Shown here in pieces: positions 23,521 through 35,943 of a stretch of 64,000 nt of DNA. The notes under the pieces were generated by a model. It ran no database searches. It saw nothing but the letters and a program-made list of their open reading frames with translations, and had not been told where the DNA came from. Source of the DNA: Ziziphus jujuba (taxonomy: Eukaryota; Streptophyta; Magnoliopsida; Rosales; Rhamnaceae). Made by a program: the position numbers and the translations under genes. Positions within the stretch are counted from its first letter, which is position 1. Each line of letters starts with the position of its first letter. The DNA lies in NCBI RefSeq assembly GCF_031755915.1, contig NC_083379.1:21710001-21774000 (forward strand), written 5' to 3'.

Positions 23521-26500
23521 CTAAGCAGAGGTGCTGGGTACGTCTTCAGCAGTTGTTTTGGATTCAACTGGTGGTGAGGTGGTTGGCTTTAAAACAGGGG
23601 GAGGAGGCTTAGGTGGCCTGTTCGGCCGAACTTTATTGACGTTCTCAGTGAGCATATCAAACTGCAACAAACAAATATATTGCTGAGTCACCAACTGTCA
23701 AGATAGATAATAAATGCACCAACCAAAAGTGTCTTGAAAACTTTTTGCAACTCCCAGACAAACATTCTATGGCCTTTCATTTTTTTTGCAAAGTAGAAAT
23801 CTCATAAAATGTCTGCAAATGAATCTCCTGTGTGAGATGAATTATCGTATCACTTTAAGGTATACTAGCAAGAAAAGGAAAACCATGAAAATGTTAGTTG
23901 GTGTTGGGTAGAATAATGTGTATTGACTATGCAAAGTGCATCTTACATTTAGCAGCATTTGTCCTATGGACATCAACTAAAACAGCACAATGTTTTAAAA
24001 CTACTACAGCTTCTAAGAATTTTTTCTCATTAAACATGATTCTCTCATATTTATTACCGAACTAGGAAGATATTACGATGCAAATTTTCTACAACCACAA
24101 TTTTATTTCCTACAAGCATCAATAAGAAGTTCCTTTCCTTTGTACAATGACCATGTGTTGACAAATTTCCAAAGCATGTTAAATAAATATATTTTTATCA
24201 AAAAACTTTTGCCCATTTAAATGTTAAGTAGAATAAAGACTAAAAGATCAGCTCATGAAATAATCTAACCTTGTAAGCACAGCCTGATACACAAGCATGG
24301 AAACATTCCTGCACCAAGAAATGGTCAACAATCATCAAATTGGGTCAATCAACACATGGAATGTAACCACTTCTTGCTCCTTATATCAATCACATTCATC
24401 ACTTAGGAGAGGGAGAGAGAGAGAGAGGTAAAAGAACATAGAAAGCAGCGACCATTCAAGAATCCAACTGTATTCTTTCAGGGTTTTTTTTATTTTTTAC
24501 TAAAGGTATTCTTGTCTGTTAAGATGCTCCATACTCTTCAAGATTCAAATTCCAACACTAGGTAAGGTATAAAGATATAAGTGAGAAAAAAAAAAAAAAA
24601 AAAAAAAAAAAACTAACTTCTGTGGTACAATTTTGAACACACGAAGTGAGAACATAAATGTCAGAAGGAAGCAATTCTTCTTTGGCATGTAAGGAAACGA
24701 TTTCCCATCAGGTTACCATCCTTATGTAACCAACTATATCTATGAGATGGTCCAACAACCAATACCGATGAGACAGGCATGGGTATCAAGCAGATTTACG
24801 TTGTAAAAAACTCCACCCAATGATAGGCATCAAAGTACTGACACAATGGGGAAACATGGACAAAGGATGACTAATAAATGTCCCAATTAGTAAGCGTCAT
24901 CAGAAATGCTAAATAAAATCTAACTCAGCTTGATGCTCTTCACACATCCTGCAGCCTAAGCCCCCACCACCACCACCAACAAAAAAATAATAATAATAAT
25001 AAGAGAGAGAAAAAAAAAAAAAAATCTACAAAAGACAAAGGTATAAGAAACCAAAAAAGAATCTACAAAAGACAAAGGTATGAGATGTCCATGGATGGAA
25101 GATAAATTACCTCCGAGTAACTGTCAGACCCAGGTGAGCGGTCAATATAAGCACTCCACTGCCGGTCCTTTAAGACCGGGTCCTTGTAACAGATTTCATT
25201 GCAATCCTCCAAACCTGAAAATTGGATCAACTACATAATTAAAGCTTCCAATCAACAAATTAATTATATAAAAGTCCAGCTTTCTCCATCCTATGCAGTA
25301 GTATATATACTTATTCTTGGATCGGCAAAATAACTCCTTGAATAAATTAGGGGGAAAAAAAGAAAAAGGAAAAAGAAGGAAGGGAAGCCTTGGAACAGCA
25401 TACCAAAAACCTCTTTAAACCAATAATTAATTTCCACATACAGACCATCGAATCAGAATAAGGGCCAAGAAAGCAATTTACAGCCAAGGGTTTTCTTACT
25501 AGACAGGAGGCCTGGGGTTCAACCGCACATAATATGCAGGAAGATTCAGGTTCTCAAACCATCATTTAAAAGGAAACTAAATGGTGTATTTTATAAAACA
25601 TTTAGGGACATTATGTCAATAAAATTTCCATAAAAATCAGCAAAATTCATCATTCTAAAAGCTGCTTCAATATCATAATTATAATAGCAGTAAGATAGTC
25701 TCCTTTAGTGATAAAACATATAGAGCCAAACTTCACTTCAAAGCCAAGGTTGATCATGTTTAACTGCCATACATTTCCTTTAAAAACTTTAAACTTGAAA
25801 GTGCTGATGCATTTGAAGCAAGGAAAACAAGCTCAGGAAAAGTTATGCCGACCAAATGAAAAAGAAGAAACCTTAAATCTGGGAAATTAAATTTAAAAAA
25901 TAAAAAAAATAAAAAAATAAAAAGTTTTCATAAAATGAACATGATAGCACATTAATACTCACATTCTTCCCAAGTGTCTCCATCCGAGTTGCACCCCTTT
26001 TTGCAAAAAACTCGCCCTGCAAGAATGCATTCAGATTATTATGATCCATGGAACAGTATTACTTTTTAAAAGTTTGCTATTCATTATAAAAACTATGCAG
26101 ACATATAAGATAAAAAGAAATAATAATAATTGAGCACTGCCCAAGAGAAGAAATACAAAAGTTTTGGGGTTTTTCATGATAGCTGCATGAAACTAACAGA
26201 TAATAAATATAATCTCAAATAATCTTGAAATGAAATGAAGAATTGAAAATGTTCAAATATCTCTTTAACAAGAAAAGTATGTACTCATTTCACTGTCCTT
26301 ACAAGAACTATTCTATGAACAAAAGCATAAAGCAACAAATTATTCGCAAATACAGAATATATATCTATATCCAAATCATGTTAGGCGATCTTCTTCTTAC
26401 CTCATAAAGTATAATGTAATATAAAAAAAGCTCTGTTCTCATTCACTCTTTCTCTTTCTACTACCTATTTGTTAAGTCCAAGGCTCTTTCTACCACTTAT

Positions 26501-26996
26501 GGCAAGTCAATAGTATTTATTAAAGTCAGTTTCATTTCCTTTCTGAGCCCATTTCAGATCGTCATTTGTAATCTTTCTTCAAAACTAATCATGAAGTTAA
26601 AATTGGCATTCAACAGAAGGGAAGTTGGCAGCAGCACGGTATGTTCGTTAGTGAAAACGAATTCCCAAATTCACAACCTATGAGAACTAGCCAACAGTAC
26701 ATGGTATCTAATCCAGATCTCGCAACCATTGCAGCATCAATGAATTCAGCAAAATAATATGCAACCTACATATAAATATTAAAACAAATACATAACTAAA
26801 TACAAATGTACGTATAAATATGTATATGCACATGTATTCTAGAAATATAGATATATGTAAAATACAATCTCACATATACGTATAGTATGCAGAAAGATAG
26901 CATAGTTTGATAAATTGAAGAAAAATCATCAAATAACCAAACAAAAAAGGAATTAGGAGGCCAAAAAAAAGGAGAAAAACGATGAAAATTAAACAT

Positions 26997-27032
<36 letters not shown>

Positions 27033-27120
27033 GAGAAGGGTTACATGGAATCTGGGTGAGAGCAGCGTATTTCTGGGTGCATTGGTTACCACATGGAGAC
27101 GACCATTGCTGAGGTATCAT
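23521..27120 (-). CDS. Conserved small plant protein with ten cysteines in CX3C spacing, function unknown
   Basis: Five exons on minus (27045-27120, 25963-26016, 25111-25214, 24270-24308, 23521-23661) join with GT-AG introns into a 137-aa protein starting MIPQQWSSPCGNQC. I recall close relatives as an unnamed conserved plant protein and know no function. Ten cysteines occupy residues 10/14, 30/34, 44/48/52 and 80/84/88, every one part of a CX3C step, and there are no others. The motif GDTWEEC and the block KDRQWSAYIDRSPGSDSYSE are likely conserved. The last 46 residues are a low-complexity Pro/Thr/Ser/Lys tail without cysteines (VRPNRPPKPPPP onward). There is no signal peptide or membrane span. 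The CX3C spacing resembles disulfide-linked helical hairpins of mitochondrial intermembrane-space proteins, but a metal-binding role is equally possible. A (GA)n run lies just inside intron 1 (27001-27030). Confidence 0.85.
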
Positions 27121-27653
27121 CCTTGCTTTTTCCCTCTCAACCCTGCGAATGGAGGAACGAACGGGCGAAGAGGAAGGAGACGGGGGGGAAGAAGGGTCTG
27201 ACCGCGTAAGGGTATTTTGGTCATTCTATCATTTTAAGTTCTCCGACTCTCAGTTTGGATGTGTGGGTGGATCTACTCTATTTCTAAATTCTCGAGTCGC
27301 TGCTTGGTCGTGGTTTCTCTAGTTAAATTATTTTTTTGAAGGACACATTTAAAAGTATTTACGATAAATTTTATTTTATTTTACATTAAAAAAAAAAACA
27401 TTTTATTTTGGAGAATTTCAAATGTTTCGTTTATATTTTAGTTTTTTCTCGTTTTATTTTTGTTTTAGTCTTGACCAATTTGCTAGTTAAACTTCACAAG
27501 ACCTAACTTTCTAAAAGTTCAATCCGCATAAGACTAGCTACCATTAATTCATTTAGCAACGTAAAATCATTTGTCATCACCGAAGATGGCAACTTAATGC
27601 AAGGAAGTCACTCAATTTTCACATTTACGGATTGGAAAGTTGAGGTTTGAGTT
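27121..27653. other. Upstream region of the CX3C gene
   Basis: The first 100 bases are GC-rich with a G run near 27181-27188 and form the likely 5' UTR/promoter of the minus-strand CX3C gene. The remainder is AT-rich and ends at the target site of the first copia element. No gene is seen. Confidence 0.4.
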
Positions 27654-27658
27654 TTAGC

Positions 27659-28079
27659 TGTAACGTTTTTTAGAATTTGAATGATTTTGACTTTAGTGGG
27701 CCTTAATGGGCTTTAATGATATTAAATGAAATTAATTCTTTTTCGTTTTTGGGTTTTTGAAAAAAAAAAAAGGAAAAAAGAAGGAAAAAGTTGATTTTTG
27801 CGATAATTAGGTGCACCAAAAGTTTGAAGGGAAATCTTGGTAGTGTAGAGTCCAAGATTATATCCTGATAGACAATCATCGGGAAAACATCTGCACCGAT
27901 GGCATGAAAATTATCTCAAGAAAATTGTGGTACCACACAGACCTTAGACTATTTCTCAACATGCAGATTAAAGCTAAAGACATACAGGTTCTCAATTTTA
28001 TTTTATCAATTTCCTTTAATTTTATTCATATTTTCATTCCACATATATATTCATATAGTATGTATAATTCTTATCAACA
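27659..28079 (+). repeat. 5' LTR of copia copy 1
   Basis: It begins TGTAACG right after TTAGC and ends TATCAACA. It shares long stretches with the 3' LTR, such as GAATGATTTTGACTTTAGTG and CAAAAGTTTGAAGGGAAATC. The gap relative to the 3' LTR lies after GATAAT at about 27807. Confidence 0.85.
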
Positions 28080-28599
28080 ATCTTAAGACAACTTCCGAAA
28101 ATATATGTTAATATATATGTAGATGATTGATTTGTTGTGCTTATCTGTGCATGCGTTGATGAAAATAAATATATATATTTTTATTTTTTTGCCTTCAAAC
28201 CCCGTATACTACATGGTGATGGGCTTTGTTTTTAAATTAATTATTTTGTTTTATTTAATTAAATTTGATACCCATGATTTTATGATATTTAGTGTTTTAA
28301 AATTTTAATTTGAATCGGATTTGAAAAGAGAAAAATAAAAATTGTTTCCTGTGGGTTTGAAATTTTTTGGACAATATTTAATTTTGTTTTAAATCAAATT
28401 TTTTTTCCAAACATTGAGTTGCCCATGAAATTCTAAGCCTTTTGGTGATTTTTTGGCAATTTTCCGGTGCCAGAATTGAGTAAAAACTGATGAAAAATTC
28501 AAACTGGATCAGCTGACCCGTTTACTAGTAAAATGGGTCGATTTTGACCCAGCTAGAAGTTGAAGACTGGTCAGAGAAACGGGTATAGGTAGGTTTCTG

Positions 28600-29250
28600 G
28601 GTTGGTGGACCTGAATTTTAAATTATGATGGACTTGCCCCAGCTCCAAAGCTTAACTCGTGGTTAGAACAGCCTATTGTTCAACCCAATACCCAAGCCCA
28701 GACCTGACCCAGGCCCAAGAGCATTCGGCCTAATTGAGAATGGGCTCGCCACGTGTCACGATGAAAGAGTGCCACGTGGGGAGACGAGGCGACAACAAAT
28801 GCAGCACAATGGCAAGGCGAAGTGTCGCACGATGGCAAGGCCATGTATCACACATTGCGAAGCCACGTGCTGAACACGCAATGTTGACACTTATCGACCT
28901 GTTACGGGTGACCCGTGTCGGACGCTGACGATGCCATGTGTCACATGATGGAGATGCCAAGTGTCGACCTGTTATAGGTGAAATGTGTCAGACTTCGATG
29001 GTGACACATGTCGATTAGTTAAAGCAACGACATGTGTCGTGCCATGCTAGCCATTGTGACACATGGTAGGGTTGCTTCAGCTCATGACGACACATGACTC
29101 TGCCACGTCAGCGAAGCAATTATGTATCATGTGCCACATCAGCAGGTGAAGATGTGGCAGTGCTACATTGACACGTGGCAATGATGTCAGTGATTATGTC
29201 ATCATTGTGTAATTGATGATGTCAGCTGGTGGGTGTATACAGCAATTTTT
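28600..29250 (+). repeat. ACGT/CACGTG-rich degenerate repeat array in the leader of copia copy 1
   Basis: Within about 500 bases the sequence repeats variations of GCCACGTGTC, GCCA(T/A)GTGTC and GACACATG on both strands. Perfect CACGTG cores sit at 28750, 28773, 28864 and 29172. Near repeats CGACCTGTTACGGGTGA (about 28896) and CGACCTGTTATAGGTGA (about 28965) are present. The GC content is well above the flanking retroelement DNA. The corresponding leader of copy 2 (39880-40440) carries the same kind of array. Confidence 0.75.
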
Positions 29251-29399
29251 ATGGGTGTATACAGTAATTTTTGTGGTATATACAAAAACCTTAAAAATCA
29301 CATTTTTGTGTGTTTTCCTTTTGGAAATTGGTTTAAATTAGTTTGTTGAGATAGAATATAACAACTAATTGATTTCTGTTTTTTTGTGATTATATAGAA

Positions 29400-32300
29400 A
29401 TGGCAAGTGGAGATGTGACTACTGCATAAGTGCCTACTCAGACTCCTATGTTTCAAGTGCCTCTACCTGCTAGTCATGCAGAGAGATCTGAGAACTTCGA
29501 TGGGGCTAATTTTAAGAGGTGGCAACAGAAAATGTTGTTCTACTTGACTACGTTGGGCCTTACGAGGTTCCTGACTGAAGACGCACCACCAAGTAGTGAA
29601 GAGAGTGACAAAGAGACTCTGATGGCGGTGGATGTATGGAAGAATTCTGATTATTTGTGTCGGAGTTATGTCCTAAATAGCCTACCTGATGTCCTATTTG
29701 GAGTGTACTGGGACATGAAGTCAGCGAAAGAGCTGTGGGAAACTTTGGACTGGAAGTACAAGACTAAGAACACAGGATTCGGAAAGTTTGTGGTAGGTCG
29801 TTTCTTGGACTATATGATGGTGGATATCAAGCCACTGATAAGTCAAGTACATGAGTTGCTAGTGCTCATCCAAGAACTTCTAGCAAAAAGGATGTTCATT
29901 AATGAAGCCTTTCAAGTTGTTACTATGATTGAGAAGCTGCCTCATAGTTGGGGAGATTTTAGAAATTGTCTCACGCACAAGAGAAAGGAAATAGACACGG
30001 AGGCTCTTGTTGAAAAGCTTCGAATTGAAAATGACAAAAGGAGATCTGATAAAAGATCCATGAAGGTCGGGGTGAAGGCTAATGTTGTGGATCATGGAAG
30101 TAGCTCCAAGAACAAGAAGAAATCTGGAAAAAATTTCAAAGTTGGGGCTTAAAAGAGGCATCTCCAAGAACGCCAAGTTCCAAGGGAAATATTTCAATTG
30201 TGACAAGATGGGTCATAGAGCGGAGGATTGTAGACTGTCGAAGAGAAAGAGGAATAAACAGGCAGCGATGATGGAGCACATCACAAAAGAGGTTGATGAG
30301 ATTGATCTAAGCATTGTTGTCTCTGAGGTGAATTTAGTGGGTTATAATCCAAGAGAGTTGTGGATAGATATAAGTGTAACCCGCCACGTGTGTGCAAATA
30401 AAAGCATGTTCACCTCCTTCTTACTAAAGGCAAATGGGGAGAAGTTGTTCATGGGTAATTCTGCCACATCCAAAATCTAAAGGGGGGGCAAGATAGTCCT
30501 GAAGATGACCTCTAGGAAGGATCTGACTCTTAATAATGTATTGTATGTTCCACATATTCAAAAGAATTAGGTGTCTGGATCACTGCTAAGCAAACATGGA
30601 TTTCGCTTAATGCTTGAGTCAGACAACGTTATCTTGTTGAAGCAGTGGGAAATGGCTATGTAGTCAATGGAATGTTCAAATTGAATATAATGACTGTAAA
30701 GCCAAAGAATATTGATAATAAAGCTAGTAGTTCTTCCGTTTACTTGCTTGAGTCTTTCATTAGTGGTATGGTAGACTAGGTTGTGTTAATTTTAAGTCTC
30801 TATGGAGGTTGATTAACTTGAATCATATTCCTACCTTTGATATTGATTCTAAACATAAGTATGAAACTTATGTAGAGGCAAAATTAACGAGGTTATCATA
30901 TCAAACAATAGAACAAAATAATGAATCTTTGGATTTAATACATAGTGATGTATGTGATTTAAAGTTTGTATTGACTAGAGGTGGTAATAAGTATTTTATC
31001 ACCTTTATTGATGATAACATGGAATATTGCTATGTCTACTTGCTTAAGAGTAAGGATGGAGCTATAAAGAAATTTATTCTCTATAAATGGAAGTTGATAA
31101 TCAACTCACAAGAAAAATTAAAGTGATCAGAAGTGATCGTGGTGGAGAGTATGTGACTCCGTTTGGAGAGTATTGTACTCAACATGGCAAAATACATAAA
31201 GTTACTCCACCATATTTGCCACAATTAAATGGTGCGGCTGAACGAAAAAATAGAACTTAAAAAAAAAAATGATGAATGTAATGCTAATAAATTCTAGAGT
31301 ACCTCAAAACTTGTGGGAGAAAGCAGTTTTGTTAGCAAACGACCATTTAAATGAGGTGATCCAAAAGGACTAAGTAAAGATACCCTATGAATTATGGAAA
31401 GGAAGACAATCTTCCTATAATTACTCACAAGTGTGGGGGTGTCTAGCTAAAGTTGTGGTATCAAATCCAAAGAGAGTAAAGATAGGCCCTAAAACCGTTA
31501 ATTGCATTTTCATAGGATATGCAAAAAATAGTAGTGCATATCGGTTGCTTATGCATAAGTTAGAAATTCCTGATATACACAAAAATAAGATAACGAAATC
31601 GAGAAATGCATCATTTTTCGAGCATATTTTTTTGTATGAAGTGGAAAAATGTCTGAGTTCATCTAAACAAACTTATGATACTATCGATGAAGATAATAAT
31701 GATAGTGATCAAGAACAAGAAACTGATGTTGAGACTGAGGTTGAGCTTAGATGTAGCAAAAGAGTAAGAAAGAAAAAATCCTACGATTCAGATTTTCTTA
31801 CGTATATGCTAGAAAATGAACCTCAAAGCTTTCAAGAGGCTATAAATTTTCCTGAAACTGTAAAAAGATTAACTCCATATTGCAATATCATACTTGAAAA
31901 TTAGTAGATCTTCCTCCAGATTGTAAACCTTTAGGTTACAAATGGATTTTTAAAAAGAAGATGAAGGAGATGGAACAATAGATAAATATAAGGTGAGGCT
32001 TGCAATTAAAGGATACAAGCAACAAGAAGGCCTTGATTATTTTGATACTTATTCTTCAGTAATGAGAATAAATTCTATAAGGATGGTACTAACGATCGCT
32101 GCATTGCGAGATCTTAACATACATCAAATGGATGTGAAAATAGTCTTTTTTAATGGAGATCTTGATGAAGAGTTCTACATGGAGTAATCCAAGGGTTTCT
32201 CCGTTCTAGGACAAGAAAAGAAAGTCTATAGATTGGTGAAGTCTTTGTATGGACTTAAATAAGCTCCGAAGCAATGGCATCAAAAATTTGATAGTGCCAT

Positions 32301-33330
32301 GCTAAGTGATGGATTTAAAATAAATGAGTGTGACAAATGTATCTACGTAAAAGATACAGAGAATGGATATGTCATATTTTGTTTGTATGTAGATGACATA
32401 CTCATAGTAGGTAGTGACAACAATATGATTCAAACTACGAAAACAATGCTGAAATGCAAATTTAATGAAAGTTACGGGCTTGCAGATGCAATTTTAGGAA
32501 TGAAAATCATGAGAATTTTGAATGGAATCATTCTTTATTAAACGCATTATGTGGATAAAATATTGGCTAATTTTAGTAAAGATGATACAAATATAGCTAG
32601 AACACCGATAAATGAGAGAGTGTATCTCAAGTGGAATATGCAAGGGTGATTGGAAGTCTGATGTACTTAATAAATTGTACAAGACCAGACTTAGCCTATA
32701 TTATAAGTAGACTGAGTAGATACACGAGTAATCCGAATGATGATCCTTGAAAAGGAATCATTAGCGTATTAAGATACTTAGGATATACTCGTGAATACAG
32801 ACTGTACTATACAAGATATCCAGCTGAATTAGAAAGATACAGTGATGCCAACTGAATATCATATATTAAGGATTCAAAATCCGTTAGTGGCTATGTATTT
32901 ACATTAGCAGGTGCAGTCGTGGCATGGAAATCCTCAAAACAAACAGTAATAGCTTGATCCACGATGGAATCTGAGTCTATCGCATTAGATATATGTGGTG
33001 AAAAGGTAGACGCTAATTCTTAGAGGACATTCCGAGGTGGCTAAAACCTGTCCCAGCAATAAGTATACATTGTGATAGTCAATTTGCGATTAGCAGGGCA
33101 CAAAATGTGATGTATAATGGAAAGTCCAGACACATTCGTCGTAGACACAATTTCATTAGACAATTAATCTCAATTGGAGTTATCTTAATAGACCATGTAA
33201 AGTCGAAAGATAACGTTGCGGATCCGCTAACCAAAGGATTAAATAGAGAATTAGTTAAGAAATCATCAACGGGAATGAGATTAAAGCCCGTGAGTAAAGT
33301 TGATATGATGATAACCCAACCTAGTTAATT
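29400..33330 (+). pseudogene. Gag-pol of copia copy 1, broken
   Basis: The reading starts ATGGCAAGTGGAGATG at 29400 and meets a stop within ten codons. The gag domain (UBN2/DUF4219 type, with ENFDGANFKRWQQKMLFYL) is then open at 29430-30152. After a frameshift come a CX2C-like knuckle region (CDKMGHRAEDC, about 30200-30235) and a protease region where the usual D-S/T-G-A is altered (WIDISVTRHVC, about 30361). Integrase pieces follow (30809-31126 and 31431-31904), then reverse transcriptase with YVDDILIVGSDNN (about 32385-32420) and RNase H ending DHVKSKDNVADPLTKG (about 33193-33240). Many stops show that it is dead. Confidence 0.88.
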
Positions 33331-33870
33331 GAAGATCCCAAGATCTAGGTTCAATGAGACAACGCAATTGTAAAGATTAGTATGGATCACTGTGGGGTTA
33401 ATCCTCTACCAATTCCTATGATGAAACAATGATAGAAAGAAGTTAAGCATAAAGTATGCTTTTAATTCCTATAAATGTGTGTTTAGTAATCTTTGCATAG
33501 TGATGCTGATTACATTGGAAAAAGGAATCACTTATGTGAGAGAGAAAAGTGGCTGCTTCAAAGGAGGATTGTTAAGGGTGCAATTCTGTAGAAACTCTTG
33601 CAGAACTAAGCAGGTGTACAAGGCCAAAATGAACATAATAGTGAGAACTGAAGTGTACTAGAAATGAATCTGTATGAACTATATTGTCATTTACACAAAT
33701 GACGAAATGGTTCAAAGATATCATATTTATGATTAGTCAGTAAAGAAGATATAGTCTCACAAGGAAAGGTTCAAAAAATAACATCTACCTATCCTATGCA
33801 GGTTCCAACTGCAGAGTTTTACCATTAGAGTCTTGCACTGTCAAATAGTCAAATCATTCATGTGGGGGAT

Positions 33871-34400
33871 TAAAACGTTTTAAATGTTTTTTGGAATTTG
33901 AATGATTTTGACTTTAGTGGGCTTTAATGACATTAAATGAAATTAATTCTTTTCCGTTCTTGGGTTTTTGAGAAAAAAAAAAAAAGAAAGGGAAAAAGAA
34001 GGAAAAAGTTGATTTTTGTGATAATTTCTTCTCCTCCCTCATGAGTTTTTCGGGAAAAATATAGGAAAAATAGTTTTTTTTCCATATTTTGAGATATCTG
34101 TGAGAGTGGTAAAGATCAGGTACACCAAAAGTTTGAAGGGAAATCTTGGTGGTGTAGAGTCCAAGGTTTCAAAATCCTTTGTATCTTGGGAGACAACCGT
34201 TAGGAAAACATCTGTACCTTTGGGATGGAAATTATCTTAAGGAAACTGTAGTCCTACACAGGTCTTGGATTATTTCTCAACAAGAAGATTAAAGCTAAGG
34301 ACATATAGGTTTTCAATTTTATTTTATCAATTTCCTATAATTTAATTTATATTTTCATTCCATATATATATTCATATATTATGTATAATTTTTATCAACA
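33871..34400 (+). repeat. 3' LTR of copia copy 1
   Basis: It follows the purine tract GTGGGGGA (33862-33869) and ends TATCAACA, then TTAGC. The first bases (TAAAACG) have lost the canonical TG. About 530 bp long. Confidence 0.75.
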
Positions 34401-34405
34401 TTAGC

Positions 34406-35885
34406 AAGCCCCATTATTGCCTCCGATAATCCCATGCCGCAATTCCGCATGGCATAAGACTACGGCCTAATCCCTATGATACTACTAGAAGGCATCTTTT
34501 TTTTCAAGGAAAAAAAAAAAAAAACAAAACCATCTGTCAAGCTAGACCCTTAGAATGCAATTCAACAAAAATTTTGGTAGAGCTTGGTCGTTTTTCTCAC
34601 ATCCTAATAACATACACAACTTAACTTGTAAAGGAAAACACTTCGACATACCCTTACTAGACACAACAACTCAACTCCATCGCAATCAGAACATAAACAT
34701 CAACCATAAACAAGTCCAACATATGATAAAGTTAAAATGCTACAACATTCCTACATCCAAAAGTAAAACAATTTAACATAAGTTCCCAATATAGAAATCA
34801 AGTTCCAAAATACAAGTCCAAAAAATAAAACACAAAACATAAACCCATATCACTATTCACATGCCCATATAATAGAACTGCTATCGATGACCAACTTGTT
34901 ACTCTACGTTCACTAGAATTAATTGTAATAGGAACCCAAGAGTACAAGAACCATTGAAGGAAAAATAAATAAAGGGAAAGTATATAATACCCAGTGAGTA
35001 GGGCTTTAATATCCAACATATTAATATATAGGTAATTAATAATCTATATATATATATAATATGCCTCGTAGAAGAAAACATAAATATAATTGTTAAATAA
35101 ATCAATACAGTTTTAATTGAATGGAACTTCTTAAACCAAAACATGTTAAAAAAAAAAAGTAAAACAAATATTCTTCTTGCCACCTGGGGCATCATGACTT
35201 AATTCCAAAGTATAAACTACTAGCACATATCCACTCATATGTAGGCCACCTATAAGCCACTAGCATAAGCAATGTGCACTTACATGTAAGACAAGCAAAA
35301 ATAATAATAATAATAATAATATCATCATCATCATTATTATTATTATCATCATGATTAACATCATCTCAATTACTTAGCAAAGCTATCTTTGTGCTCAAGT
35401 AGAAGGAGAAATCCACAAATTTGGCTATACATTGACAAAATAACCCATCGTATAGATAAGACAATAAATCGTGCTCAATATCTATATCTCACCATAAAAC
35501 CATCGTTCACATATAAACAATAACCTCATAAATCTTCTCAATTCATGTAAGGAACAAAATCATGGATGCCATATACAAATCATAGCACAATTGCCCGTAT
35601 ATAAAGATGTTTTGACAATGCCATCTTCATAGATAAATTTAAATTAAAAACAAAAATCCCATAATGATCAAAGGAATCATCAATATCAAATACTCAAGTA
35701 CATAAAATATTTTAATCTTTTGTAGGTACATCATGCTTTCGAAAATATCATATTCATTAAAATCATAAAATGTTGATAAATCAAGTATTCAAGATATATA
35801 TACCAAGATAGTAAATGATAAGTAATATTTGTACTCGAAACCTTAAGATCTGGAAACATGACTTATAATAGAAATTGAAATTCTT

Positions 35886-35943
<58 letters not shown>

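Larger units (their letters stand above)
27659..34400 (+). mobile_element. Ty1/copia LTR retrotransposon, copy 1
   Basis: A 6.7-kb element is bounded by two related LTRs and a perfect 5-bp target duplication TTAGC (27654-27658 and 34401-34405). The gene order gag, zinc knuckle, protease, integrase, reverse transcriptase, RNase H (29400-33330) is that of Ty1/copia. The coding region is broken by stops and frameshifts. The 5' LTR lacks a block of about 80 bases that the 3' LTR has. The leader (28080-29399) is unusually long and ACGT-motif rich. Copy 2 at 38643-46710 is the same family. Confidence 0.9.

Noticed and set aside
26995..27201. Plus-strand open stretch of Arg-Glu repeats
   Set aside because: It is produced by the (GA)n run in intron 1 and lies antisense to exon 1 of the CX3C gene.
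28676..28960. Overlapping open stretches on both strands in the copia leader
   Set aside because: They reflect the GC-rich near-palindromic ACGT repeats; both strands are open and neither has a known domain.
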